From the NCBI GenBank assembly GCA_023300255.1, contig JALZWC010000829.1, positions 1 to 11,651 on the forward strand: a stretch of DNA of 11,651 nt, written 5' to 3'. The notes under the pieces were generated by a model. The model did no database searches. It had not been told where the DNA came from and worked only from the letters and a program-made list of their open reading frames with translations. The stretch comes from Saprospiraceae bacterium. GTDB lineage: Bacteria; Bacteroidota; Bacteroidia; Chitinophagales; Saprospiraceae. Each line of letters opens with the position of its first letter. Position 1 is the stretch's first letter. The position numbers and the translations under genes were made by a program. Below, in pieces: positions 5,014 through 11,651 of the stretch.

Positions 5014-8000
5014 TTATTTACTTCCTACCACTAATTCTTTCACTCGTATTCCTTCCACCGTTTCTAATTGTATAAAATATACGCCTGATTCCCAATCAGT
5101 AACATCAACAACTAACTGTAAGTTATTCGTACTAAACGGCTGTTGCCAATGTCTCTTTCCTAATACATTAAATACATTTATCATTCCTTGTTCTAATTGA
5201 TTGAAATTGGCTTCAATTGTTACAAATGTATTCGTAGGGTTCGGGAATAAATCATAAGCGATTAGAGAATTTATATCTGAAGTACTTGTGCGCATCCCTA
5301 CCGTCAAAGCTGTAGAAATTATACATCCCATTGCATCCGTTATCGTAACAGTATAAGTACCATCGCTTAAATCATTCGCCGTAACAGAAGTTTGTACTGG
5401 ATCTGTACTCCATTGATAAGTGTATGGCATTACACCACCATCTACTAATACGGTAGCGGAATTGGCAATTATGGTATCTAGAACAATGAATAGGTTACCG
5501 TCTTCTACTTTAATGACTTTAGAACCAGAACAACCATTACTTCGGTTAGTTGCTAACACCTCATAGCTACCTGCTGCATCTACAACAACCCTATCCGTTT
5601 CTTCTCCACTGATGATATTTCCATCTATTGTACTCCACAAAAAGTCTAGTTGAGCAGTATTTCCTAACACATTTAGCTCTACACTAGAATTGTTACAATC
5701 TAAAAGATTAGGGGATTCCACTTGGAGTTCTAATGTGGTAGCCGCTTCTATTACATTAATCGTTCTCGTCAAGGTGCAATTATCATTTATTATAGTCAAA
5801 GAATAAGCTCCTGGGGCATCTACCAATGGTGTTGGTGTATTTGATCCTGCTACAACACTCCCGTTTTCTGTACTCCATTGGTACCTTAAATTATCACCTA
5901 CAACCATTGCAGATAACCTCACCAAATTGTTAGTGCAATCTATTCTGGGAGGGGTTTCAAATACGATATCAGAAGGAAAGTCGATCTCTGCAATATCAAT
6001 TGTGTGGGAGCCACGACACCCTGTAATTGTATTGGTTACAACCAACCTATACTGTCCACCTGTATCAATAGTAGCCATACTGCTAGTTTTTCCTCCTACA
6101 ATGTTTCCATCTTCTGTGCTCCATTGATAAAAAATATTCTCCCCGCTAGAGCTACCAGAACCATCTAATACAATAGAAGTCGTGGTACAGTCCAACTGTT
6201 CAGCAGATGCAGTTACGCGAACGCTTGGCAAATTTTCATTCAATACAACCTCTATTGTGGCTATACCTACGCAGCCACTTATCGTATTAATTACCGCTAG
6301 ATTATAAGTACCAGGAGCGTCTACAGTAGGATTAAGTGTTCTTTCCTCTCTTTCATTTCCAACAATATGCCCATCTAAGGTAATCCATTGGTAGGTAATA
6401 CTAGGTCCCTCTAAACTAATTGCTTCAAGCTGTATAGTAGGAGATTCACAAGTTAATTCCTGAGTAGCAGGTGACTCTATTTGAGGAACTACATCTGTTT
6501 GTGTTACTTCAATTTGGTCTGTAACAGAGCATCCGCTGTTTATATCTCGAACAGTTAATATATAAGTTCCAACAGCATCTATATTAACAGTAAAGCTAGT
6601 ATTATTACTTATAAAATTTCCATCTTCTGTACTCCATTCATACCTTATATTATCACCACGCGTACTAGCACTTCCATTTAATGTAGCATTAGAACCATTC
6701 GAACAAGTCAAAGCGATATCTTCTCCTGCGTTCGCCTCAATAAGCGCATTATCTGACACAATTACAGAAGAATTTGCATCACAACCATTCGTTCTATTTC
6801 GAACGATTAAGGTATATGTACCTCCTTTAGTAACTACTGGAGTAAGGCTAGTCTCCCCACTTTCTATAAATCCATCTTCTGTTTCCCATATATAGATAAA
6901 ATCTATTCCTGTACTTCCACTACCATTTAAACTTATTTGATTCGTCTCACAGTCTATTTGCTGAACTTCTCCAGCAAAAGCCACAGGAGCTGCACCGTCT
7001 GGAATAACAGCAACAGAAGAGCTGCTGCTACAACCATTTTCGGGATCTGCTACCATCAAAGTATAAGTTCCAACTTCTGAAACTTCTGGGGTTAGGATTC
7101 CTTGATTAAGACTTATCCCATTCTCATTCGTCCATTGAAAAACTAATGTATTACTCATACTATTTACACTGCCATCTAAGGTTATAAAAGGCTCCGAGCA
7201 ATCTAATTGCTTTGTCGCTCCTGCGTTAGCAATAGGTGTTTCAAAGTCTTCTGTAACTTCTACTTGGGAAGAAGCACTGCATCCCGTAATAGCATTAGAA
7301 ACAAGTAATGTATAAATACCTTTAGCCTCTACGATTGGTTCTAAACTTGTTGCTCCTGTAAGAATACTTCCATTTGTAGTTGTCCACGAGTAAGAAATAT
7401 CTGGTCCTTCATCTGCTTTTCCCTCTAATGAAACCACCGCTGCTTTACAAGTTAATACTTTATTATCTCCAGCATTAACTTGAGGCAATAATACATTTTT
7501 CTCTATGGTAACACTAGTTGTTTGAGTGCACCCCAACCCATCCGTTACCGTGACTTCGTGATCTCCTACTGGTAGAGATACCCCAGCACCTGTTATGTCG
7601 TCCCATACATATTGGTAAGTGGGAGTGCCACCCGATGCTAAGACTTCTACCATACCAATTAGATTCATACAATCAATATCCAATTGGCTAATCACCTCAA
7701 TAACTAATGGTGTTGGCTCTTCGATAGTCACCTCAATCGTTTCCATAGTACCTTCTGCATCTGTAATTAGGACAGAGTGATTTCCTTTAGGAAGATTACT
7801 GACACTAATTGCTGTACTTCCATTCGACCATTCGTAATTATATGGAGCTAAGCCGCCAGTAATATTTATCGTCGCAGTGCCATCTGATCCGCCAAAACAA
7901 GAAACGTCTGCCCTTTCTGTGATCGTTGCGACTATAGGATCACTAACATTTATAACTACACTAGATAGGCCAGTCCCCATCTGTAAGTCGCCACTAGTGC

Positions 8001-8487
8001 CACTTCCATTACCAAAAATAGAATTAGCATAAACATTAATGCCTGTGTTAGCTGCTGCAGGAGCAGTCCAATCTACGGTCCAACTTACTTCCTCCTGGTC
8101 TTCGAATCTCTGTGCTGGATTGTGTTCAAAATAATTACGGTCGTTATCTTCTGTTAATACTGCATTGCTGCCAGGATTAGAAAAAGTACCTGTATTTTCG
8201 TTATTATCGTCTAAAATTACCATTTGAAAACCTGCTCTTATCGCATCTCCTCCTGTTTTTTTAGCTACTATCTTTATCGTATAGCTTGCATTAGGTATAA
8301 TCTCTTCTGGTAAACCTTGAATGTCTAAAGTACCCTCGAAGTTATTAACATTATTGCCTGTGTGGCAATTATTACAATTTCCATCTCCAGGAGCACCAGT
8401 CCTTCCATCAGGTGGGTTACTGGAATTACTCACTAAGAAAAAAGTGAGTAGAAATAGCGCATAAAGAGGGGTAAATTTACTTTTCAT
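5014..8487 (-). CDS. Giant secreted T9SS cargo: CxxCH-containing anchor domain, SprB-like and PKD-like repeats
   Basis: This 1157-residue protein has, in order: a signal peptide (about 1-22); a segment GAPGDGNCNNCHTG (31-44) with a c-type heme motif C38-x-x-C41-H42, leading into a choice-of-anchor-V/Reeler-like domain (to about 180); two SprB-like repeats (about 185-257 and 262-330); eight tandem Ig/PKD-like repeats of 80-87 residues (about 334-994); a third SprB-like repeat (about 999-1064); and a T9SS type A C-terminal sorting domain (about 1079-1157, FPNPTNTF..GVYFIQL..RVKELVV). Each of the eight repeats has one early and one late Cys (347/403, 430/486, 513/569, 595/653, 680/739, 767/824, 851/904, 931/986). 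It is expected to cross the outer membrane by T9SS and stay on the surface or be released, as an adhesin or matrix protein. The specific role is unknown. No consensus promoter was found upstream. Confidence 0.9.
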   Translation of the reverse strand: MKSKFTPLYALFLLTFFLVSNSSNPPDGRTGAPGDGNCNNCHTGNNVNNFEGTLDIQGLPEEIIPNASYTIKIVAKKTGGDAIRAGFQMVILDDNNENTGTFSNPGSNAVLTEDNDRNYFEHNPAQRFEDQEEVSWTVDWTAPAAANTGINVYANSIFGNGSGTSGDLQMGTGLSSVVINVSDPIVATITERADVSCFGGSDGTATINITGGLAPYNYEWSNGSTAISVSNLPKGNHSVLITDAEGTMETIEVTIEEPTPLVIEVISQLDIDCMNLIGMVEVLASGGTPTYQYVWDDITGAGVSLPVGDHEVTVTDGLGCTQTTSVTIEKNVLLPQVNAGDNKVLTCKAAVVSLEGKADEGPDISYSWTTTNGSILTGATSLEPIVEAKGIYTLLVSNAITGCSASSQVEVTEDFETPIANAGATKQLDCSEPFITLDGSVNSMSNTLVFQWTNENGISLNQGILTPEVSEVGTYTLMVADPENGCSSSSSVAVIPDGAAPVAFAGEVQQIDCETNQISLNGSGSTGIDFIYIWETEDGFIESGETSLTPVVTKGGTYTLIVRNRTNGCDANSSVIVSDNALIEANAGEDIALTCSNGSNATLNGSASTRGDNIRYEWSTEDGNFISNNTSFTVNIDAVGTYILTVRDINSGCSVTDQIEVTQTDVVPQIESPATQELTCESPTIQLEAISLEGPSITYQWITLDGHIVGNEREERTLNPTVDAPGTYNLAVINTISGCVGIATIEVVLNENLPSVRVTASAEQLDCTTTSIVLDGSGSSSGENIFYQWSTEDGNIVGGKTSSMATIDTGGQYRLVVTNTITGCRGSHTIDIAEIDFPSDIVFETPPRIDCTNNLVRLSAMVVGDNLRYQWSTENGSVVAGSNTPTPLVDAPGAYSLTIINDNCTLTRTINVIEAATTLELQVESPNLLDCNNSSVELNVLGNTAQLDFLWSTIDGNIISGEETDRVVVDAAGSYEVLATNRSNGCSGSKVIKVEDGNLFIVLDTIIANSATVLVDGGVMPYTYQWSTDPVQTSVTANDLSDGTYTVTITDAMGCIISTALTVGMRTSTSDINSLIAYDLFPNPTNTFVTIEANFNQLEQGMINVFNVLGKRHWQQPFSTNNLQLVVDVTDWESGVYFIQLETVEGIRVKELVVGSK

Positions 8488-8827
8488 AAAATCTTATTTT
8501 TAGGGCGTACCGCTTTTCTTATTTGTGCAGTCAGGGAATAGGAAATAAATAACCTACCCGTTCTGATTTCTCTGCATTCCATCCGCTTTGTGATCTGTCT
8601 AAAGGCCAGGTAGATTCACTTGCAGTGCAAGTTCATAACTAAAAAGACTTAAAAATGAAACTATAGTTCTACTATAACATAGTTTTGAAGCTTCTTTAGC
8701 TAAGAAAATTCTACGTGTTTTTAGATAAACAGTTTTTAAGCGGAATAGTAAATATAAAATTCTTTACTTTAATCTACTTTAAAGTAAAAATATGTCTTGC
8801 TCTAGTCAAAATCATAAGCTAAATTAA
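8488..8827. other. 340-bp divergent gap with several operator-like palindromes
   Basis: No gene is seen between the divergent T9SS and DgkA-type genes. Three palindromes stand out: ACTTGCA-G-TGCAAGT (8618-8632); AAACTAT...ATAGTTT (8658-8664 and 8679-8685); and TTTACTTTAA-TCTACT-TTAAAGTAAA (8763-8788), a perfect 10-bp stem 39 bp before the kinase ATG. A -7-like TAGTTTTG lies at 8680-8687 on the plus strand without a -33 partner. Any of these could be regulator sites, but no known operator was recognised. Confidence 0.5.
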
Positions 8828-9196
8828 ATGAACTACTTAAAAGGACGAATTACTAGTTTTAAATATGCCATAGCAGGGATTCTAAGTGTTTTGAAGAGCG
8901 AAGCCAATCTAAAGATTCACTTAGTAGCTGCTATTATAGCTTTAGGTGCAGGTGGATATTTTGATATTTCTAGAACGGAGTGGTGTTTGGTAATTCTTTG
9001 TATTGTTGCCGTATTGAGCGCCGAAACTTTTAATACAGCTATTGAATATTTAACAGACTTAGTATCTCCTGATATTCATCCTTTAGCAAAGAAAACCAAA
9101 GATGCAGCAGCAGGCGCAGTACTTTGGGTAGCTTTTGGTGCTTTATTAGTAGGCTTGGTAATATTCTTACCGAAGGTGTTTTCAATTGCTACCTAA
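8828..9196 (+). CDS. Diacylglycerol kinase (DgkA/undecaprenol kinase) family protein
   Basis: The 122-residue integral membrane protein has the three-helix plan of the DgkA family, with hydrophobic segments at about 31-46, 52-68 and 95-115. The family signature is clear: SEANLKIH (24-31), then AETFNTAIEYLTD (65-77) and KKTKDAAAGAVL (88-99). These supply the conserved Glu, Asn, Lys and Asp residues (E25, E66, N69, E73, D77, K91, D92). Members phosphorylate diacylglycerol or undecaprenol with ATP in the inner membrane. In non-proteobacteria undecaprenol is often the real substrate, so dgkA is not assigned. The length is typical. The gene converges on the 291-residue hypothetical gene with a 4-bp overlap of the stop codons. 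Confidence 0.9.
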   Translation: MNYLKGRITSFKYAIAGILSVLKSEANLKIHLVAAIIALGAGGYFDISRTEWCLVILCIVAVLSAETFNTAIEYLTDLVSPDIHPLAKKTKDAAAGAVLWVAFGALLVGLVIFLPKVFSIAT

Positions 9197-10068
9197 CTCA
9201 TCAATTCAATTGTACGCTGCATTAATTTCTTCATTTTAGGCGTATCAATCTTAAATTCGTACTGATATCTTCTTAAAATGAAGTCCTGTTTGCTATAAAG
9301 ATATTTCTGATGATGAAGGGTTATATCTCTATGATCCATCATTTTAAATTGATGGTTTACAAAATCTTCCTTTATTTCTTCGAAATTTTGACGAGACTTA
9401 GTAGAAATCGTATCTTTTCCTTTTAACAATTCTATCTGGTACGTTTCTTCATCAATGAAATTTGTTTGCAGTAGATCTATTTGACCCAAATTTAATTTTA
9501 TGAAGCCTAATAGTTTTTCTTTTAAAGATTTTGACAAAGTATCCTTCTCTTCCAAATCAAAGTAATACCCATCACGTACAGTAGTTCCATAAAAGTCATG
9601 TATCGTTTCTATATCTTTCCCAAAGTGTTTACTTACGTAACTAGGTGTACCTTCTAATACTTCTATATCGTCAACAATTTCTTCATATTCCGCTTCACTA
9701 ATCACTTGTTTTAGTTGTTCCTTTATTATTGTAATATGCTGGATTACTTTGTCTAAATTTTTAATTGCTTTGAATTGGAAGTTGTCATCAATCTCATAAT
9801 AGAGCGTATTCTGTTGCGCATGATTAATCTTTCTAAAATGTTTGTTGGCTGGATTTAAAAGCTTCACCGTACTCAATAAGCTATTTGGATAATACGCTTC
9901 CACGATATTATTCTCCAGCAATCGTAGTTCGATTATATAGTCCCTCTCAAATAACGGACTAGCAGATTCTTTAAAATTAAAGGTTTCTTTTTTCCAAACC
10001 TTGTAGACTAGCTTAGTATCAATAGGCCATTTTGGAAGAAGTCTTTCTTCTTCATATGTATCTTTCAT
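9193..10068 (-). CDS. Hypothetical protein of 291 residues
   Basis: I do not recognise this protein. It is soluble-looking: no signal peptide, no membrane segment, many charged and aromatic residues. About 18-75 is rich in alternating hydrophobic residues (LVYKVWKKETFNF, YIIELRLLENNIVEAYYP), suggesting beta strands. About 100-140 looks helical and charged (LDKVIQHITIIKEQLKQVI). Later blocks (YYFDLEEKD, TYQIELLKGKDTI, FILRRYQYEFKI) again suggest strands. The ORF is intact and long. It ends in TAG, sharing four bases with the end of the convergent DgkA-type gene. The start at 10068 follows an AGGA-containing leader (10074-10077 on the minus strand) and a -7-like TATTTTTG at 10117-10110. The coding call is good, the function unknown. 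Confidence 0.8.
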   Translation of the reverse strand: MKDTYEEERLLPKWPIDTKLVYKVWKKETFNFKESASPLFERDYIIELRLLENNIVEAYYPNSLLSTVKLLNPANKHFRKINHAQQNTLYYEIDDNFQFKAIKNLDKVIQHITIIKEQLKQVISEAEYEEIVDDIEVLEGTPSYVSKHFGKDIETIHDFYGTTVRDGYYFDLEEKDTLSKSLKEKLLGFIKLNLGQIDLLQTNFIDEETYQIELLKGKDTISTKSRQNFEEIKEDFVNHQFKMMDHRDITLHHQKYLYSKQDFILRRYQYEFKIDTPKMKKLMQRTIELMS

Positions 10069-10097
10069 GAATTTTCCTAAAAGTTAATACAGTGTAG

Positions 10098-10244
10098 TAA
10101 GTAGTTGGACAAAAATAAGGAACACAATAGGATTTTTTTAACCACATAGGTACATAGGTCACATAGGTCTTATTCTCTATGTGACCTATGTATCTATGTA
10201 TCTATGTGGTTAAAATATTACGGTCAATTTTGTCCAAATACTTA
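10098..10244. repeat. Dispersed element with ACCACATAG palindrome and inverted ends (copy B)
   Basis: The core palindrome runs 10137-10214 (TTTAACCACATAG to CTATGTGGTTAAA), with repeated CATAGGT/ACCTATG and ATGTATCT units. Outside it, 10098-10116 and 10227-10244 form a second pair of inverted ends containing TTGGACAAAA and TTTTGTCCAA, with one mismatch and one indel. The core is the same family as 102-169, and the TTTTGTCCAAATAC end also occurs beside that copy (196-209). No clear target-site duplication was found. It lies upstream of the hypothetical gene. Confidence 0.75.
10110..10117 (-). promoter_or_regulatory. Possible -7 box TATTTTTG before the hypothetical gene
   Basis: Read on the minus strand, TATTTTTG fits TAnnTTTG and lies 41 bp from the start codon at 10068. 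No TTTG is present at the -33 position, which falls at the edge of the palindrome. The box is part of the inverted end of the dispersed element and matches the position of the box at 192-199. Confidence 0.3.
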
Positions 10245-10257
10245 GAATAAATAAACG

Positions 10258-10300
10258 AAGAAAACCTTGTAATTACTAGAATCACAAGGTTTTCTTTTTA
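10258..10300 (-). terminator. Hairpin terminator downstream of nadC, possibly bidirectional
   Basis: A 13-bp stem pairs 10258-10270 (AAGAAAACCTTGT) with 10284-10296 around a 13-nt loop. Read on the minus strand, the second arm runs into T-rich sequence (TTTTCTTCGTTTATT), which would end nadC transcription about 90 bp after its stop. Read on the plus strand, CTTTTTA follows, so it could also work in that direction. Confidence 0.6.
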
Positions 10301-10320
10301 GAACTTATTGAATAACTATT

Positions 10321-10342
10321 CTTATTGGCTAAAGCCAATAAG
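10321..10342. repeat. 22-bp palindrome of the ATTGGCT..AGCCAAT type
   Basis: CTTATTGGCT and AGCCAATAAG are perfect 10-bp arms around AA. The core matches the end palindromes of 4269-4397. It lies 46 bp past the nadC stop on the minus strand, between nadC and its terminator hairpin. Confidence 0.7.
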
Positions 10343-10388
10343 AGTCAATTTATTAAAATATAAAAAACTAATAACCTCTAACGGGTTA

Positions 10389-11279
10389 TCAACTTTCCTC
10401 CGTATCTTTAATCACTTTCAAACTCAAATCCATACTTTGTGCAGAGTGCGTAAGCGCACCAACAGACACAAATTGAACCCCCGTTTTAGCAATTTCTCTA
10501 ACCGTATAAATATTCACCCCACCAGATGCTTCTGTTTCAAAACGATCTCCTATCGTCGCAACAGCCTCTTCTAATAAAGGTACTTCAAAGTTGTCTAACA
10601 TAATACGATCTACCTTACCCACCTCTAATACCTTATGTAACTCTACTAAATTTCTAACCTCTACCGTTACAGGCAGGGATAATCCATTTGCTTTTTGGTA
10701 TTTTTCAACGGAGATGATCGCTTCTTGAATTCCACCACAGGCGTCGATATGATTATCTTTAATCATCACTCGATCATATAAGCCGTGTCGATAGTTATGG
10801 CAACCTCCTAATTCTACCGCCCATTTTTCTAAAAACCGTAGTAATGGAGTTGTTTTCCGAGTATCTATTATCTTGACTGGTAAGTCTTCTACCTCAAACT
10901 TAAAACGATTCGCCATTGTAGCAACTCCACTCATTCGCTGCATGGTATTTAATATCAATCGTTCTGCTTTTAGTAAAGCTTGTGAATTACATTCTACTAT
11001 AAAAGCGATGTCCCCAAATTGTACCGCCTCTCCATCTTTCTTAAAAATCTCTAAAGTAGCACTAGGGTCTACCATCTTAAAAGTACGAATAGCAACTTCC
11101 ATTCCCGCCAGTACGCAATCATCTTTTACTAATAATTTCGCTCTACTTCTATCTTTTGGGTCAATACAAGCAAGAGAAGTGTGATCTCCACCTTGCACAT
11201 CTTCCTCCAGTGCTTGATTGATGAAGCTATCTAGCATTTCTTCTGTAATCTGTGTACCAGCAATTGTTGATTGAGCCAT
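10389..11279 (-). CDS. nadC: Nicotinate-nucleotide pyrophosphorylase (carboxylating), quinolinate phosphoribosyltransferase
   Basis: This 296-residue enzyme makes nicotinate mononucleotide from quinolinate and PRPP, with loss of CO2, in de novo NAD synthesis (cytosol). The NadC signature is complete: LKAERLILNTMQRMSGVAT (103-121), DTRKTTPLLRFLEKWAVELGG (139-159) with HNYRHGLYDRVMIKDNH (161-177), TVEVRN with E207, IMLDNFE with D229, SGGVN (252-256) and VGALTHS (273-279). Basic residues for the quinolinate and PRPP phosphates (R115, R141, K142, H161, R164, K174) are present. The usual GGG before the His is GGC here, which is tolerated in the family. Length is typical. No other nad gene is adjacent; the gene looks like a single unit with a terminator near 10258-10300. 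Confidence 0.96.
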   Translation of the reverse strand: MAQSTIAGTQITEEMLDSFINQALEEDVQGGDHTSLACIDPKDRSRAKLLVKDDCVLAGMEVAIRTFKMVDPSATLEIFKKDGEAVQFGDIAFIVECNSQALLKAERLILNTMQRMSGVATMANRFKFEVEDLPVKIIDTRKTTPLLRFLEKWAVELGGCHNYRHGLYDRVMIKDNHIDACGGIQEAIISVEKYQKANGLSLPVTVEVRNLVELHKVLEVGKVDRIMLDNFEVPLLEEAVATIGDRFETEASGGVNIYTVREIAKTGVQFVSVGALTHSAQSMDLSLKVIKDTEES

Positions 11280-11308
11280 AGTTGAATAGAGTTTTAGAAA
11301 AATCGTTG

Positions 11309-11316
11309 CGAAGATA
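11309..11316 (-). promoter_or_regulatory. Possible -7 box TATCTTCG of nadC
   Basis: On the minus strand TATCTTCG differs from TAnnTTTG at one base and lies 29 bp from the nadC start, giving a short leader. No -33 TTTG was found at the right distance, so this is tentative. Confidence 0.3.
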
Positions 11317-11360
11317 CCAATTTACAGCATAGTTGTCTTAGTATTAAGACGTATTTTTGC

Positions 11361-11573
11361 CTTAATTAGGAACAATCATACGATAAAAACTATTGTAAAG
11401 AACGAGTAGCCATTTATCCATAGTGGCTACCCGTCTAACATTGTTCCTTACAATTAAGCAGTTATGGAGCTATTGTATGAGCAATCCCTTGTGGTTGCCC
11501 TACTTAGCAGGGGCAACCACAAGGGATTGCCCATACTGCAAACTAAATTCAAGGAACAATCTTAGGCGGGTAG
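11361..11573. repeat. Compound inverted-repeat region upstream of nadC
   Basis: Three copies of GGAACAAT (11369-11376, inverted at 11440-11447, direct at 11553-11560) nest two hairpins. The first pair (CTTAATT.GGAACAAT against ATTGTTCC...AATTAAG) encloses GTAGCCA (11406-11412) and TGGCTAC (11424-11430). The segment 11429-11449 is repeated in inverted form at about 11551-11573 (AAGGAACAAT.TTAG.CGGGTAG), enclosing the perfect palindrome at 11481-11530. No gene is seen between 11280 and the window end. Confidence 0.7.
11481..11530. repeat. Perfect 20-bp-arm palindrome (GCAATCCCTTGTGGTTGCCC)
   Basis: Arms 11481-11500 and 11511-11530 are exact reverse complements around a 10-base loop, TACTTAGCAG. 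GTAT/ATAC pairs outside extend the stem after two mismatched bases. The block is clearly richer in G+C than its surroundings. It lacks a T-run on either side, so it is more like a dispersed extragenic palindrome than a terminator. Confidence 0.85.
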
Positions 11574-11589
11574 TACACTACTGGACATT

Positions 11590-11651
11590 TTAAAGAGTAG
11601 AGAACCGAGAGCAGAGAATAGAGACGGTTTTCGTTTAAAAATTAACGAAAT
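11590..11651. repeat. Partial GAGAATAGAG/TTTCGTTTA element at the window end (copy 3)
   Basis: These 62 bases align without gaps to the minus strand of 2212-2151 (53 of 62 identical by eye), including TTAAAGAGTAGAGAA and TTTCGTTTAAAAA. The element is cut by the window edge, so its second arm is not seen. Confidence 0.75.

Noticed and set aside
8600..8660. Palindromic stretch checked as a tRNA or small RNA gene
   Set aside because: No cloverleaf, T-loop motif or terminator was found; only short palindromes are present.
10308..10574. Plus-strand ORF of 88 residues at the end of nadC
   Set aside because: Most of it is antisense to conserved nadC codons and the rest is repeat and terminator sequence.

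Overview
The window looks like chromosomal DNA of a free-living member of the Bacteroidota, most likely near the Saprospiria (inference). The signs are AT-rich DNA; A-rich leaders without clear Shine-Dalgarno sites; two full matches to the Bacteroidota promoter consensus TTTG-N19-21-TAnnTTTG; a giant secreted protein with SprB-like and PKD-like repeats and a type IX secretion (T9SS) sorting domain; and a mevalonate-pathway kinase, which only some Bacteroidota branches have. No phage, plasmid, CRISPR, rRNA or tRNA gene was seen.

Layout, left to right: a palindromic repeat and an SH3-domain membrane protein (+, 245-787). This gene converges on a minus-strand set of GHMP (mevalonate-type) kinase (3116-2226), RimJ/RimL-like acetyltransferase (2074-1478) and DUF192 membrane protein (1452-784). 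Diverging from the kinase is a 2OG-Fe(II) oxygenase of the isopenicillin N synthase family (+, 3301-4254). Then come tatA as a complete single-gene unit (+, promoter 4444, CDS 4555-4767, terminator 4797-4838), a 158-bp MITE-like element (4851-5008) and a 1157-residue T9SS surface protein (-, 8487-5014). A DgkA-type kinase follows (+, 8828-9196), converging on an unrecognised 291-residue protein (-, 10068-9193). Last is nadC (-, 11279-10389), with a repeat-filled upstream region.

The genes are mostly housekeeping or cell-envelope functions (isoprenoid precursor, Tat export, lipid phosphorylation, NAD synthesis, a secreted adhesin-like protein) and do not form one obvious pathway. No new multi-gene system is visible.

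The unexplained structure lies between the genes. Most gaps of 100 bp or more hold a long inverted repeat, from at least five distinct families, and several families recur within the window: GAGAATAGAG/TTTCGTTTA at 2090-2212, 3132-3260 and 11590-11651; ACCACATAG at 102-169 and 10137-10214; ATTGGCT..AGCCAAT at 4269-4397 and 10321-10342. Some sit where transcription should begin, so they probably end up in mRNA leaders or carry promoter boxes. These repeats, and the eight cysteine-paired repeats of the T9SS protein, are the points most worth a second look.
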